Of a stretch of DNA of 64,000 bases, positions 37,482 through 50,495 are shown piece by piece. The notes under the pieces were generated by a model. The model ran no database searches and was not told where the DNA came from. It saw only the letters and a program-made list of their open reading frames with translations. Position 1 is the stretch's first letter. The number at the start of each line of letters is the position of its first letter. The stretch spans positions 282,501 to 346,500 of the forward strand of contig NW_026973714.1 in assembly GCF_035594125.1 (NCBI RefSeq), in the 5' to 3' direction. The position numbers and the translations under genes were made by a program. Origin of the DNA: Scylla paramamosain. Taxonomy: Eukaryota; Arthropoda; Malacostraca; Decapoda; Portunidae.

Positions 37482-37488
37482 TGTGTGT
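37400..37488. repeat. (GT)n microsatellite bordering the LINE 5' end
   Basis: About 44 units on the other side of the LINE from the tract at 35226-35299. Confidence 0.97.
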
Positions 37489-37661
37489 TGTAATTCCTTC
37501 TCTACGTCCATAAACCTTTTAGGTCTTGTTTTCTTTCTTCTGTCCATGAAAATAACATCAGCTGATCCAGCATTGCAACCTAACCCAACTGATGCCCTGA
37601 CCTATTGCAGCATAACCTAACCTAACCCATGCCCCAACCTAATCTCCTGTCCATGCCGCAG

Positions 37662-37876
37662 GTGAGCCAGGACGGAGGGTTCAGCTGCGACCACGACTGG
37701 AGCATGCTTCTTGTACTACAGGAGCGCCTAACGGCCCCACCTGTTGCGGGAGACCGGTGAACGCTCTGCCACTGGGATCATGAAGGATGACCTGCTCATG
37801 CTGAACCTCTTCCCAGAGGTGCCCACCAACACCTACTCCAGCAGGAATGAGATTATCTTTGTCATCGACCGCTCAG
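37662..37876 (+). pseudogene. VWA5A-like: VWA5A-like gene, vWA start exon, frameshift and TAA
   Basis: Acceptor CCATGCCGCAG, donor CAG|GTGAGG. Starts VSQDGGFSCDHDWSMLL, then one extra base near 37719 shifts the frame to YYRSA, a TAA at 37730-37732, RPHLLRETGERSATG and LLMLNLFPEVP, ending FVIDRSG. The last part is the first vWA strand with the MIDAS D-x-S. Length is 215 nt where the flanking phases demand a multiple of three plus one, confirming a single-base indel. The upstream intron end carries CCTAACCTAACCC, a likely branch-point region. Confidence 0.85.
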
Positions 37877-38243
37877 GTGAGGTGGAGGCAGGTGGGACAG
37901 CTGGACAAGGTCAATAGGACCCAAGAACTGATATGATGGGATGCTGGAAGGCTTGTCAGTGCAGGACTAAGCAGATATGATGCCTTTCATAGCTTTTTAA
38001 ACAGGCTGTGAGGGAGTTACTGGGGTTTTGAAGGATGTTTCCATGTTTCCAGTAATAGTTCAACAATAACTCCTTACTGTGACTCCTAAGCAGGATGTGA
38101 GGGAAGTTACTGGGATTTTCAAGGGTCCAACTCAGCAAGGTTGTACTAAGCTAACGTAAATTAACCCCAAAATTAGTTCGAGTCAGTGAGTTTGTACTGT
38201 AGTTGTGCAGTGCTAACCTAACCTAAACTGACCTCACCAACAG

Positions 38244-38370
38244 GAAGCATGCATGGGGAAAAGATAGAGAGTGCCCGGGCAACACTTCTTCTGTTCCTGA
38301 AGAGTCTGCCTCTGGGTTGCCTCTTCAACATTGTCAGCTTCAGCTCATCCTTCTCAGTGCTCTTCAAGAA
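38244..38370 (+). CDS. VWA5A-like: VWA5A-like gene, vWA exon with MIDAS Ser
   Basis: Acceptor CACCAACAG, donor AAGAA|GTGAGT. Completes DRSGSMHGEKIESARATLL and reads on FLKSLPLGCLFNIVSFSSSF, then SVLFKK. The D-x-S-x-S metal site is split by the intron after the Gly. Phase 1 in, phase 2 out. No lesions. Confidence 0.9.
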
Positions 38371-38704
38371 GTGAGTGGTCAAGACTGGGTTAGGATAAGT
38401 GAGAGGTCATTCTTCCTCTTCCTCCTATATTTATCTTGTCTCATCTTTCTCATCTTCTATCTTTTAATTTACTTCCATTCCTCCTCCTCCTCCACCTCCT
38501 CCTCATAGCTGCAAGCGCCGGTTTGTAAAAGTCTCACTCGTGACCAAGACTCTAGGCAAGCGATTGGTCTTTGTGGCATTTTCAAGACCCAGTGTTGGAG
38601 GCATCTAACACAGCAGTATCTGATTTCCATGCATAAACTTTTCATTTGCTCAATTTATGGTCACATCTTTTCTGAAACTTCAAAAGCGCTCTGATTAATG
38701 AGTC

Positions 38705-39650
38705 ATGCCTTCTCTTCTCAGTCAATGCGAAGCCTGTCGTGGCAAGTTTGCCCCTCAGTATTTCCGGAATTCTTCTGCCTGCAGGTTGTGTCACCTCCAG
38801 AGTAAGATAGAGAGACTCAACGAGAAATACGAGGAGAAGTGCAAGCAGTATGAGGACGTCGTGCAACAGCTTGAAGCACTAAAAGAGTTCGTTGTCTCTA
38901 ATACAGGTTGCACCTCCACAGATGTTCCTGCCATCCCTGACAGACCTGCCTCCTCCACTCCAGGGGCTCCTGCCCGCCCACATGCTGTGCTTGCAGAGTC
39001 ACCATTCACTTTAGTCAGTAATCGTGCCACCACCACTAATGTTAAGAAATCTTTGCCCATCTCAACACACAACAGGTACCAGATCCTAGCTGAAGAAAAG
39101 GAAGATGCACAAGAGACGAGACTGGTCGGAGACTCAATAGTCAGAGGTCAGCTCTCTGAGTTCTGTGGCAGGGCTCGTAGGACACGTAAGCGTCTATGCA
39201 TGCCTGGTGGACGCTTAGACGACATCACGGCAGCATGCGACGAGGCAGCCTGCGGATCTAATAATAATACCCTCTTTATTACTCACGCAGGTACAAATGA
39301 TGTCGAAAACACTAGGTCTGAAGAGCTCATGGAAAAGTTCAAGAGGATGATACAGCGCTAAATCCAATAACATTATTGTTTCAGGTATCCTCCCCCGGAC
39401 CAGGGCACCGGCTGCCTTCTACAACAGAGCCTTCAGCACTAACAGCCGTCTTTGTTCTCTCTGCGCAGAGGAAGGTGTAGACTTTGTTAATCTTTGGGAC
39501 AACTTTTACAATAAACCTTCTCTGTTTCAGCCGGATGGTTTACACCTGAATGGAATTGGAGCAGCGCGACTTGGCAGACTCCTTAGTAATAAAGTTTCTA
39601 TTTTCAGACCAAAAAAAGACCAGCAAGATCGTGTAGCTCCAGACTCTTAG
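38705..39650 (+). pseudogene. CR1 ORF1: zinc-knuckle, coiled coil, SGNH hydrolase
   Basis: The ATG frame starts with CEACRGKF and CRLCHLQ, a C-x2-C...C-x2-C pair, followed by a coiled-coil-like stretch (IERLNEKYEEKCKQYEDVV). From residue ~138 an SGNH (GDSL-type) hydrolase appears: VGDSIVRG with the nucleophile Ser, then THAGTNDV (the GxND block). After a frameshift at about 39357 the domain closes with DGLHLNGIGAARLG, the D-x-x-H of the catalytic site. Such esterase ORF1s are known in CR1 elements and are thought to bind nucleic acid or membranes. The single frameshift makes it non-functional unless it is an error. Confidence 0.8.
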
Positions 39651-39676
39651 TAGACTCCTCGCACAACCCAACCTCC

Positions 39677-41620
39677 ATGTGCAACACTATAAAAGCTTGC
39701 CTAATCAATGCTCGCAGCCTTAGAAATAAATTTTCAGATTTAGAAACCCTGGCAGCTGTAGAAAACTACCACATTATTGGTATTACTGAATCTTGGCTGA
39801 ACTCTGCGAACAGAGACTTTCTTGTGGAATACAACTTGCCAGGCTATGAAATGTTCAGCAGTGAAAGAAAAGACAGGATAGGAGGCGGTGTATTGCTGTA
39901 TGTGAAAGCCAGTCTTCAGCCAACCATACTAAAAACTGAAAAGATTAACAATATAGATTCAGTCTTCTTGCATTTAAGAGTACGTTCTAAGAAAACTGCT
40001 ATAGGTCTTATTTATAGGCCTCCGGTTCACAATGTTTCCTCTGATAAGAATTTACAAGATCAAATTACTGAAATAAGTAACACTTTTGATAGTCATCTGT
40101 GGAGACTTCAATCTACCTGTTAACTCATGGGGAAATCCACTTAACTCTCACTCTGGTCACGACTTGTATAATAATTTATTAGAATGTTCCCTAAAGCAAC
40201 ACGTTCAAGAACCCACACGAGGTGACAACATATTAGATCTTGTTCTTTCAACAAACGATGACTTAATATCTAACGTTAATATTGGTCCTGAATTTAGTAC
40301 GGGTGACCACAAGATTGTCTCTTTTAACATCAGCCTTCAAGCATATAAGGACATTGTTAGCAACGAAAAAGTTTTCATTTATAAAAAAGGAGACTACGAG
40401 AGACTCAGGTCAATTCTTTCTGTCGCAGATTGGAACGCTGAACTTGGCGAAAGTAACATTGAAGAATCATGGGCGAAATTTAAGTAGCTACTTTTTATAA
40501 AATGGTGTGAAGACATGTATCCCTATGCGTAAAAAACGTCCATGCAAGAGAAACAAACCTAAATGGTGGACAAACAACACTGAGTCACAACTACTGCAGA
40601 AAAATCGTGCCTACAGTAAATATTTGTTCTCTCAGAATGAGGCCGATAAACTAGAATATGACAGACTCCGACGCGAATCAAAAAAGCTCATTAGACAGAG
40701 TAAGAAAAATCTAGAAATGTATATTGCAAGCATTGCTAAATCCAGTCCCAAAGAATTTTACGGTTACGTTCGAAATAAAAAAGTCATTACATCTCACATT
40801 AATCACATTACACTAGATAACGGTAATTTTGTCACCGAAGAAACTCAGATCGCGGACACACTGAATGATTATTTTGCTTCAATTTTTACAGAGGAAAATA
40901 TTCATACAATCCCCGAACCACTCCTTATGCTCCACAACATAACCCCCTTAATTGTCTGCGTTTTTCATGAAAAAGAAATAATCAATTGATAAAATGAAAA
41001 CTGACAAAGCCCCCGGCCCAGATGGTATTGCACCACGTGTCCTGAAAGAAACTAGATTTCAAATTTGTAAGCCCCTTTCATTGCTTTTCACCAAATCATT
41101 TAAATGCGGTAAGGTTCCCGAGGATTGGAAGTTAGCTTACGTTAAGGCGATAATTCACTTCCAAGTCCAGTTCTGGTCACCCCATTACAAGAAAGATATA
41201 GACAAGCTGGAGAGAGTCCAAAGAAGAGTTACCAAGTTGATCCCACGACTGCGGAACAAGCCTTATGAGGAGCGCTTGAGGGAACTCAACTTGTTCAGCT
41301 TAGAGAAACGGCGAATGCGAGGAGACTTAACTGAGCTGTTTAAAATGTGTCGGGGCTTTGATAACGTAAATGTAAACAACTATATCATCATTGACAGTTC
41401 CAACACCACTAGAAATAATGGTTACAAGATTATAGGTAAGCGTTTCAGATCAGACGAGGCTAAGTATTATTTCTTCAATAAAATTATAAGTGTCTGGAAC
41501 TCTCATCCAGCATATATTGTCGATAGTAATACAATAGAAACTTTTAAACAAAGGTTGGACAATCACCTCGCAGCAATCCCTCATATAATATACTTTGCGT
41601 ACTTTTTTTTTTTTTTTTAG
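39677..41620 (+). pseudogene. CR1 ORF2: endonuclease intact, RT core deleted
   Basis: Endonuclease: INARSLRNKF, GITESWLN (catalytic Glu), YRPP, then VICGDFNLP after a frameshift near 40095, and TGDHKIV. A TAG at 40485-40487 and frame changes near 40500 and 40985 follow. The pre-RT helix region (KSSPKEFYGYVRNKKV) leads to DKAPGPDGIAPRVLKE and VPEDWKLAYVKAI. There, near 41148, the text jumps in frame to QFWSPHYKKDIDKLERV, the C-terminal domain. All RT motifs A-D, including the YADD box, are missing. Confidence 0.85.
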
Positions 41621-41920
41621 TTACTGTAGTGAATAGTATAATTTCTCTTTCATCCTTTCCTATCACATCTTAGCCTTTCCTTCTCCCTATGCTCTCTTGT
41701 TTTCCTTCCTTTGAACCCTAGTGTCCTCCAGCCTCTAACTCTTAGAATCTGTAGTGGTAGTGGTAGAATAGACACACAGACAGCCTCGTTAGGCCCAGTA
41801 GGGCTGTTGCTGTCTGTTCATTCCTTTGTATTCCTTTGTATTCCTCCTCCTCTTGTGCCAATAAAAAAAAAAAAAAAGCCCACTAAAATGCCAGTCCCAT
41901 AAAAGGGTCCAAAGCGGTAG

Positions 41921-43610
41921 TCAAAAATTGAAGGATAAGTGTCTTGAAACCTCCCTCTTGAAGGAATTCACGTCATAGGAAGGTGGAAATACAGAAGCAG
42001 GCAGGGAGTTCCAGAGTTTACCAGAGAAAGTGATGAATGATTGAGAATACTGGTTCACCCTTGCGTTAGAGAGGTGGACAGAATAGGGATGAGAGAAAGA
42101 AGAGTCTTGTGCAACGAGGCCATGGGAAGAGGGGAGGCATGCAGTTAGCAAGATCAGAAGAGCAATTAGCATGAAATTAGCGGTAGAAGACAGCTAGAGA
42201 TGTAACACTGTGGCGATGAGAGAGGCTGAAGACAGTCAGTTAGAGGAGAGGAGTTGATGAGATGAAAAGCTTTTGATTCCACCCTGTCTAGAAGAGCAGT
42301 ATGAGTAGAACCTCCCTCAGACATGTGAAACATACCCTATACATGGATGGATAAGGATGGTACAGAGTTAGCAGATAAGGGGGGGGGGGTGAGAAAAACT
42401 GGCGGAGACATCTCAGAACACCTAAATTCTTAGAAGCTGTTTTAGATAAAGATGAGATGTCAAGTTTCCGGTTCAGATTATAAGTAAAGGACAGACCGAG
42501 GATATTCAGTGTAGAAGAGGGGGACAGTTGAGTGTCACTGAAAAAGAGGGGATAGTTGTCTGGAAGGTTGTGTCGAGTTGATAGATGAAGCCATGAGTTT
42601 TTGAGACATTGAACAATACTAAGTTTGCTCTCCCCCAATCAGAAATTTTAGAGAGATCCAAAGTCATGCGCTCTGTGGCTTCCCTGCGTGAAAGGTTTAC
42701 TTCCTGTAGGGAAGTAAAGTCCTCTAGGGTTGGACGTCTATGAAAAGACGTGGAATAAGTGCAGGGTGGTATCATCAGCGTAGGAGTGTTTGGTTTAGAT
42801 CATTGATGATTAATAGGAAGAGAGTGGGTGACAGGACAGAACCCTGAGGAGCTGCACTGTTAATAAAATTAAAACAGTGACTGTCTACTACAGCAGCAAT
42901 AGAACAGTCAGAAAGGAAACTCGAGATGAAGCAACAGAGAGAAGGATAGAAGCCATAGGAGGGTAGTTTGGAAATCAAAGCTTTGTGCCAGACTCTATCA
43001 AAAGCTTTAGATATGCTTAATTCAACAGCAAAAGTTTCACCAAATTCTCTAAAAGAGGATGACCAAGACTCAGTAAGGAAAGCCAGAAGATCACCAGTAG
43101 AGCGGCCTTGACGGAATCCATACTGACAATCAGATAGAAGTTGTGAAGTGATAGATGTTTAAGAATCTTCTTGTTGAGGATAGATTCAAAAACTTAAATA
43201 GGCAGGAAATTACAGCAATAGGACGGTAGTTTGAGGAATTAGAACGGTCACCCTTTTTAGGAACAGGCTGAATGTAGGCAAACTTCCAGCAAGAAGGAAA
43301 GGTAGATGTTGACAGACAGAGTTAAAAGAGTTTGACTAGGCAAGGTGCAAGCACGGAGGCACAGTTTCAGAGAACAATAGGAGGGACCCCATCAGGTCCA
43401 TAAGCCTTCCGAGGGCATGAAAAACATTATTGCGAAGAATTTCAATAGGTAGCATGAAGTAGTCAGATGGTGGAGGAGAGGGAGGAACAACCCCTGAATC
43501 GTCCAAGATAGAGTTTTTAGCAAAGGTTTGAACGAAGAGTTCAGCTTTAGACATAGATGTGATAGCACTAATGCCATCTGGTTGAAATAAAGGAAAGAAA
43601 GAAGAAGCAA
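41921..43610 (-). pseudogene. LINE RT and C-terminal region, minus strand
   Basis: Segments include APQGSVLSPTLFLLIINDL (motif B, 42978-42775), TACGCTGATGAT for YADD at about 42777 just before a frame change, [32 protein letters not shown] and a C-terminus HPYSVHLSNARVNQYSQSF / KLWNSLPASVFPPSY. Frameshifts at several points; motif A lies in a degraded part near 43000-43100. Confidence 0.75.
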
Positions 43611-43994
43611 AGTTATTGGAGATATTTTTAGCTAGATACCAGGCATCACAAGGGGAGTTAGATCTTGAAAGTTTTTCACACTTTCTATCAATAAAGGAGT
43701 TTTTTCGCTAGTTGAAGAACAGACTTGCCATGGTTCTGAGCAGAAAAAAATAAAGTGCATGAGATTCTGGTGATGGAAGGCTTAAGTATCTTTAGTGGGC
43801 CACCTCTCTATCCTGTATAGCACAAGAAGAAGCTGTGTTAAACCAAGCTTTGGAAGGTTTTGATCGAGAAAAAGAGTGAGGAATGTACGCCTCCATGCCA
43901 GACACCATCATCTCTGTTATGCGCTCAGCACACAAAGACGGATCTCTGACACGGAAGCAGTAGTCATTCCAAGGAAAATCAGCAAAATACCTCC

Positions 43995-44717
43995 TCAGGT
44001 TCTCCCAACTAGCAGAGGCAAAATGCTAGAGGCACCTTCACTTAGGGGGATCCTGAGTAGGGACTGGAGCAATAAGACAAGATACAGATATGAGGTTGTG
44101 ATCTGAGGAGCCCAACGGAAAAAGTCAAGAATGTTGGGCATATCTCTAAGACAGTCAGGAAGACGAGTAGGGTGTCGCACCAATTGCTCTAGGTCATGGA
44201 GGATAGCAAAGTTGAAGGCTAGTTTACCAGTATGGTCAATGAAGGGAGAGGAAAGCCAAAGCTGGTGGTGAACACTAAAGTCTCCAAGTATGGAGATCTC
44301 TGAAAAAGGGAAGAGAGTCAGAATGTGCTCCACTTTGGAAGTTAAGTAGTCAAAGAATTTCTTATAGCCAGAGGAGTTAGGTGAGAGGTATACAGCACAG
44401 ATAAATTTAGTTTGAGAGTGACTGTAGTCGTAGCCAGATGTTGGAAATCTCTGAAGTTTCAGGAGCGTGGGCACGCGAGTAGGATAGAGAAATTAGGAGA
44501 GAGCAGAAAAAGGGTTACTGTCAGTTGCCTTAGACACCTTTGTTTCAGTGAGGAAAAGAAGATGAGGTTTAGAAGAGGAGAGGTGGTGTTCTACAGATTG
44601 AAAATTAGATCTTAGACCGTGAATATTGCAGAAGTTAATGAAGAAAAAGTTGACGGGGGTGTCAAGACACCTCATAAGAGCAGTCCGACTTGGGGACATT
44701 TGAGGTCCCCTCCCCAA
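43995..44717 (-). pseudogene. LINE endonuclease (APE type), minus strand
   Basis: Frames contain NIHGLRSNFQSVEHHL and LLFLTETKVS (catalytic Glu in the TET motif), [18 protein letters not shown], then [17 protein letters not shown], where GDFN has become GDFS. A frame break lies near 44480 and the C-terminal SDH motif is not clear. Confidence 0.75.
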
Positions 44718-45045
44718 ATGGGAACTCCGAGGCTGGTGTAGGAGTCGCCATGATAATTTTTAATTTTCGAGTGAAGGGTGTGTGTGTTATTAGGTGCTTG
44801 TAGTTTTGTGTGGAGGAAGAGAGTTGTCTTTAAAGGGCAGGCTCTGACTGCCCCCTTGTGTTGTGAGACACAAAGAGAAATGTTTAATGAGGTCACAGCT
44901 GGGTTTAATGATAAGTTCACAGCACCCCCTGAATAGTGTTTTAGACCTCACTGGGAGTAATTATTATTTCAGCGGGTGCCTACTGTCTTCTGTGTGTGTG
45001 TGTGTGTGTGTGCTTACCGTAATCCTTGTGGTGTGACTGTTGCAG

Positions 45046-45190
45046 GGGGAGTCGTGTGTACTCAGAGGCAACGCTGCGTGAGGCATGCCAGCTGCAGGCC
45101 GCGATGAAAGCCGACATGGGGGGCACAGAAATCCTGGCGCCACTCAAGGACATCTATGACAAGCCACCCATACCTGGCTACTCATGACAG
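45046..45190 (+). CDS. VWA5A-like: VWA5A-like gene, vWA exon with MIDAS Thr, TGA near the end
   Basis: Acceptor GTGACTGTTGCAG, donor CAG|GTGGGA. Completes a Lys codon (AA|G) and reads GSRVYSEATLREACQLQAAM and then KADMGGTEILAPLKDIYDKP. GGTE carries the MIDAS Thr. The frame continues PIPGYS and then meets TGA (45185-45187), one codon before the exon's CAG end. A C-to-T change of a CGA codon would produce it. The vWA domain should continue with an F-x-x-x-T-D-G strand, but no such exon was seen downstream in the window. Confidence 0.85.
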
Positions 45191-45234
45191 GTGGGAAGAG
45201 CCAACGGATTTGTTTGTTTTGTTTATTTATGGGG

Positions 45235-45343
<109 letters not shown>

Positions 45344-45439
45344 CAGGTTAGGTGAAGTGAGGTGAGGTGAAGAGTCAGTTTAGGTGAGGTAATAAGAAGA
45401 GTTGGATGATACTGAAGTAATATTAACGTCTTCATCTGA

Positions 45440-45560
45440 GGGTTAGATTAGGTTTAGGTTCACTCGGTTCATTAATCTCCTTGGTGATCCCTTCATTGTG
45501 TAGACCATGAGTTGCAAAGGCACTGTACTTTGCCCAGAAATAAACAGTATCTGGAAATGA
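45440..45560. repeat. dispersed repeat copy B
   Basis: Second copy of the unclassified element at 19810-19930. A related GTGGTGTGTGGCAGGG motif is duplicated at about 45573 and 45713. Confidence 0.65.
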
Positions 45561-45999
45561 GTAGGCTGTTTGGTGGTGTGTGTGGCAGGGAGACTGTTCA
45601 ACATAAGTTCAACATGAGTTCTCCCTTCTATCAGTTTAATGAAAGCTGTGAGGGTTTCCAAGAGTGTGTTCACCACTAGTACTGACTGAACAGAGGTGAT
45701 GTGAAGGGTGAGGTGGTGTGTGGCAGGGTGGGCTGTTGACAGTTTCACAAGGATTCTACAGTTTAGCGAAAGTTATTGGTATTTTCAAGAACTTGTTCAA
45801 TTTTTTAATTGATTGAACAAAGAGTTTATACCTTCCACTTACAGTCTTTTATGGAAAATATTGCAGTTTCCAAGTGTTATTTCATGAATATAGTCATTGC
45901 CAAACACTGCCATCCCAGCAGTAAAAAGATCATCCTCAAGATTCTGATTAAAATAATCTGTTGCCTGTGAAAAACAGTCATGATGTGAGAACATAGAAC

Positions 46000-46370
46000 A
46001 CTTCTTACACAATACACAAGGACTGGTGCAGGAAGCCATCTGGCCTACATGTGGCAGTCCCTGTTTGAAGCACACCTGCCTGTTTCCACCTGTCATCCCC
46101 ATCCATTCATGTGTCTAATCTCCTTTCAAAGCTCCCTAATGACTCAGCACTAACAACCTGATTCTTGAGTCCCTTCCATTCATCCACCATTCTGTTTGAG
46201 AACCAATTTCTTCCAGTCCTTTTTTAAGTATAACTTTTTTTTTTTCAAGCTTGAATCCATTATCTCTTATCATCTCCATCCATACATTTATCTCATCTTT
46301 TAAAGCTCCCTAATGACTCAGCACTAGCAACCCGATTCCTGTGTCCATTCTGTCCACCCAGCACTGTTTG
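46000..46370 (-). mobile_element. CR1-like LINE 3' fragment, partly duplicated
   Basis: 46020-46220 is the minus-strand 3' end of the family at 26953-28060 (CATCTGGCCTACATGTGGCAG matches CATCAGACCTACACGTGGCAG). 46255-46350 repeats its CATCCATACATTTATCT...CCCTAATGACTCAGCACTA part. Confidence 0.75.
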
Positions 46371-47503
46371 ACAAGGTGCATTTAGAAGTGCTATTCATTA
46401 GGTGCGCTATCTCTGTGTGTACTTATTTCCGTGCACCAGTCTTGCATCTTGTTGCTCTTGTGCTGCTCAAACCACAACACTTTTGTAACGTGTCTTTTTC
46501 TCTCTCTCCTCAGATTTAAGGTACATGTCGCATTCTTACTCACAGCAGCAGCGTGATTTGTCCGAGAGGGAAAAACAAAGAAAAGAAAATGTGAAAAATG
46601 TTAAAAATATATCTTTCAAGAGAAAGAAAAATTAAAAACGTGAAAATGTGAATAAAAGTAAAAAATAAAGAAGAAAAATAAGATATTGTAATACAATTAT
46701 GTATGTGTGTGAAAACCGTAACGTAAAAAATAAAACAGAAAAAAGGAAATAAAAAAAAAATAGTAAAATGATGTATATCAATGGGAAAAACGGAACTTGA
46801 AAAGGACAAAAAAAAAAAAGGAAAAAAAAAAATTCAAAATTATTGAAGCATGTGTGAAAAAAAAAGTTAATTTGATGAAGAGGATAAATTAGCTTTTTTT
46901 CCTGCATAAACTTGAGCCTTGCTTTTCATGCGGCAAGAAAAACAAAGTAAAACAATGGACGTGTTTGTAAAAAAAAAATGCAAAGAAAAAGAAAAAAAAA
47001 TGTAACAATTATGGATGGATTCATCTAAGAGAATAAAGATATGTGAAGAAAATCATTAAATAAAAAAACGCTAAAAAGAAAAAAAAAATAAGAAAAAGAA
47101 GAAGAAGAATATTATATAATAAAATTATGTATATAAGTGTGAAAACCGTAGCTTGTTCAAGAGGATGAAATAAAGAAAAGAAAAAAAGAGAATATATGTT
47201 CCTGAATATATGTATATAGTTTGTGTAAAAAAAAGAAACTTGAAGAATAAAAAAAAATGAAATAAAAAAATAAACAAAAATAAAAAAAAGTAATTTAAAG
47301 AGAATAAGGAAAAAAAAGATAAACAAAAATAAAAAGAAACAGGTGCTAAGATTATGGACGGATGCGTGAAAAACTTACTTGATGAAGAAGATAAATTGTC
47401 TTTTTTTTTTTTATCCTGCATGAGTCTGAGCCTTGCCTTTTATGCAGCACCAACATTATTGCGGTGGAAAAATGCGAAATAAAGGAAAAAAAAATTATAG
47501 TAA

Positions 47504-47690
<187 letters not shown>

Positions 47691-48871
47691 AGGATTAAAA
47701 ATAAAAGAAAACGAAAGAAAGAAGAAAATAAGCAGTAAAATAACGGATTGATATGTGAAAAATATAAAGAAAAAAGAAAAATCATGTACCCTAATTAGGG
47801 ATGTTTGTGAGAAAAGGGTTACTTGTGTGAGACGATGAAATAAAACAAAGAAACAGGAAAACAAAGAAAAGGGGAAACATATGACTTACTGATGAGCAAA
47901 AAAACAAACTGAAACGTGAAAAAAATAAATAAAAATAAAAGAGCACAATCTTGCAATACAGTTACGTATGTATATAAGTGTGAAAGTCGTAAGTTGTCCA
48001 GAAGGATGACATGAAGAAAAGAAAAAAAAATAATGTTGTAGAAAAATATGTATATAGTATGTGTGAGTTAATCATGATGAAAAAGAATAAAGGAAAAAAG
48101 AATAAAATAAAAGGAAAAAATAAAAACACGTAACTTGAAAAATAAAGAACAAAAGATATATTTGTAAACAAGACGTAACACGTTCAAGAGAATGTAAAAG
48201 AAAATACAAAAAAAAAAAAAAAAAAGAAAATGCGCACTGTAATTATGGATGTTTGCGTGAAAAGCGGAACTTGTTGAAGAGGATGAAATATAACAAAGAA
48301 GAAAGAAAAAATGAAGTAAAATTACGTATATATGTCTGAGAAATGTAAATTGAAAAGGATAAAAAAATAACGAAAAAAAGAAAAAAAGAGACATTAATGG
48401 ATGTATGTGTGAAAAACTTAACATGATGAAGAGGATAAAAGTATTTTTAACAAAAGAAATTGGTGTCTTGTTTTTCATGCACTAACAACATTATTTCTTT
48501 GAAAAAAAAAAACATGCAATGAAATTAAAAGGGAAAAAAAGAAAAGTGTAGTAAAAAAATGAATGCATATGTGAAAATAACAATTTCTCGAAGAGAACAA
48601 CAAAAAGATTAAAAAGCATGAAAAAATAAATATATAGTAAAAAGAAAATATTTATATAAGAGAGAAAAAGACAATTTGTTCAAGAGAATGAAATGAAGAA
48701 AAAAAAAGAAAGAAAAAATCAACTTCAACAAAAAATTATTTAGGAAGTATGTGCAAAAAAATAAATAAAAAATGAAATAAATAAATAAATAAATAAATAA
48801 AAACAAATAAAGAAAAAAAAATAGAAAGATAATGAAAGTAAAAATGAAAAAATATATTGTAATAAAATTAA

Positions 48872-49256
<385 letters not shown>

Positions 49257-49259
49257 ATA

Positions 49260-49555
49260 ATATATTGCCCCTTGCAGCTCTCACCTCCCGTGGGAGGCAC
49301 AGGGAGGTGTTGCTCTCTCACCTCCCGTGGGCAGCTCCGTCACCTATTGTGTGTTTGTTAGGCCCACGTGGTGACGAAGCTCCATCACCACGTGGTGTTG
49401 TGTGCTTGTTAGGCACACGTGGCGATGGAGAGGATGCCCTTGAAGTTTCTTGTGAGTTCTGACTTGTGAGTTCTGAGTGGGGTTTGAACCTCGGCGTCCC
49501 TCACTCAAAACTCCAAAGTCCATCACTCTACCCACTGGGCCACGAGGACCCATAA
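49260..49555 (-). mobile_element. tRNA-derived SINE
   Basis: On the minus strand, box A (TGGCCCAGTGG, 49542-49532) and box B (GGTTCAAACCC, 49490-49480) sit about 42 bp apart in a tRNA-like head that starts near 49552. The body to about 49260 contains two internal duplications (ACCTCCCGTGGG and TTGTTAGGC.CACGTGG). It interrupts the satellite. Confidence 0.75.
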
Positions 49556-49559
49556 TAGT

Positions 49560-50495
<936 letters not shown>

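Larger units (their letters stand above)
38510..41862 (+). mobile_element. CR1 LINE with two ORFs and an internally deleted RT
   Basis: 5' UTR-like leader (about 38510-38704), ORF1 38705-39650, ORF2 39677-41620, then a T run and a 3' UTR ending in CCAATAAA at about 41862. It sits in the VWA intron between the exons ending 38370 and starting 45046. ORF2 retains endonuclease and the C-terminal domain but lacks the RT palm. The 5' boundary is estimated. Confidence 0.85.
41865..44920 (-). mobile_element. near-full-length LINE, minus strand
   Basis: Read from right to left: endonuclease start (44717-44493), endonuclease middle (44474-43995), pre-RT, RT, and a C-terminal region ending at about 41921, with a 3' UTR to about 41865. 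Its 3' end faces the 3' end of the CR1 element, both meeting at the A run 41862-41877. A shorter copy of the same family is at 26220-26640. Confidence 0.8.

Noticed and set aside
37577..37640. Interstitial telomere array
   Set aside because: Only two or three CCTAA units; better explained as a common intronic or branch-point word.
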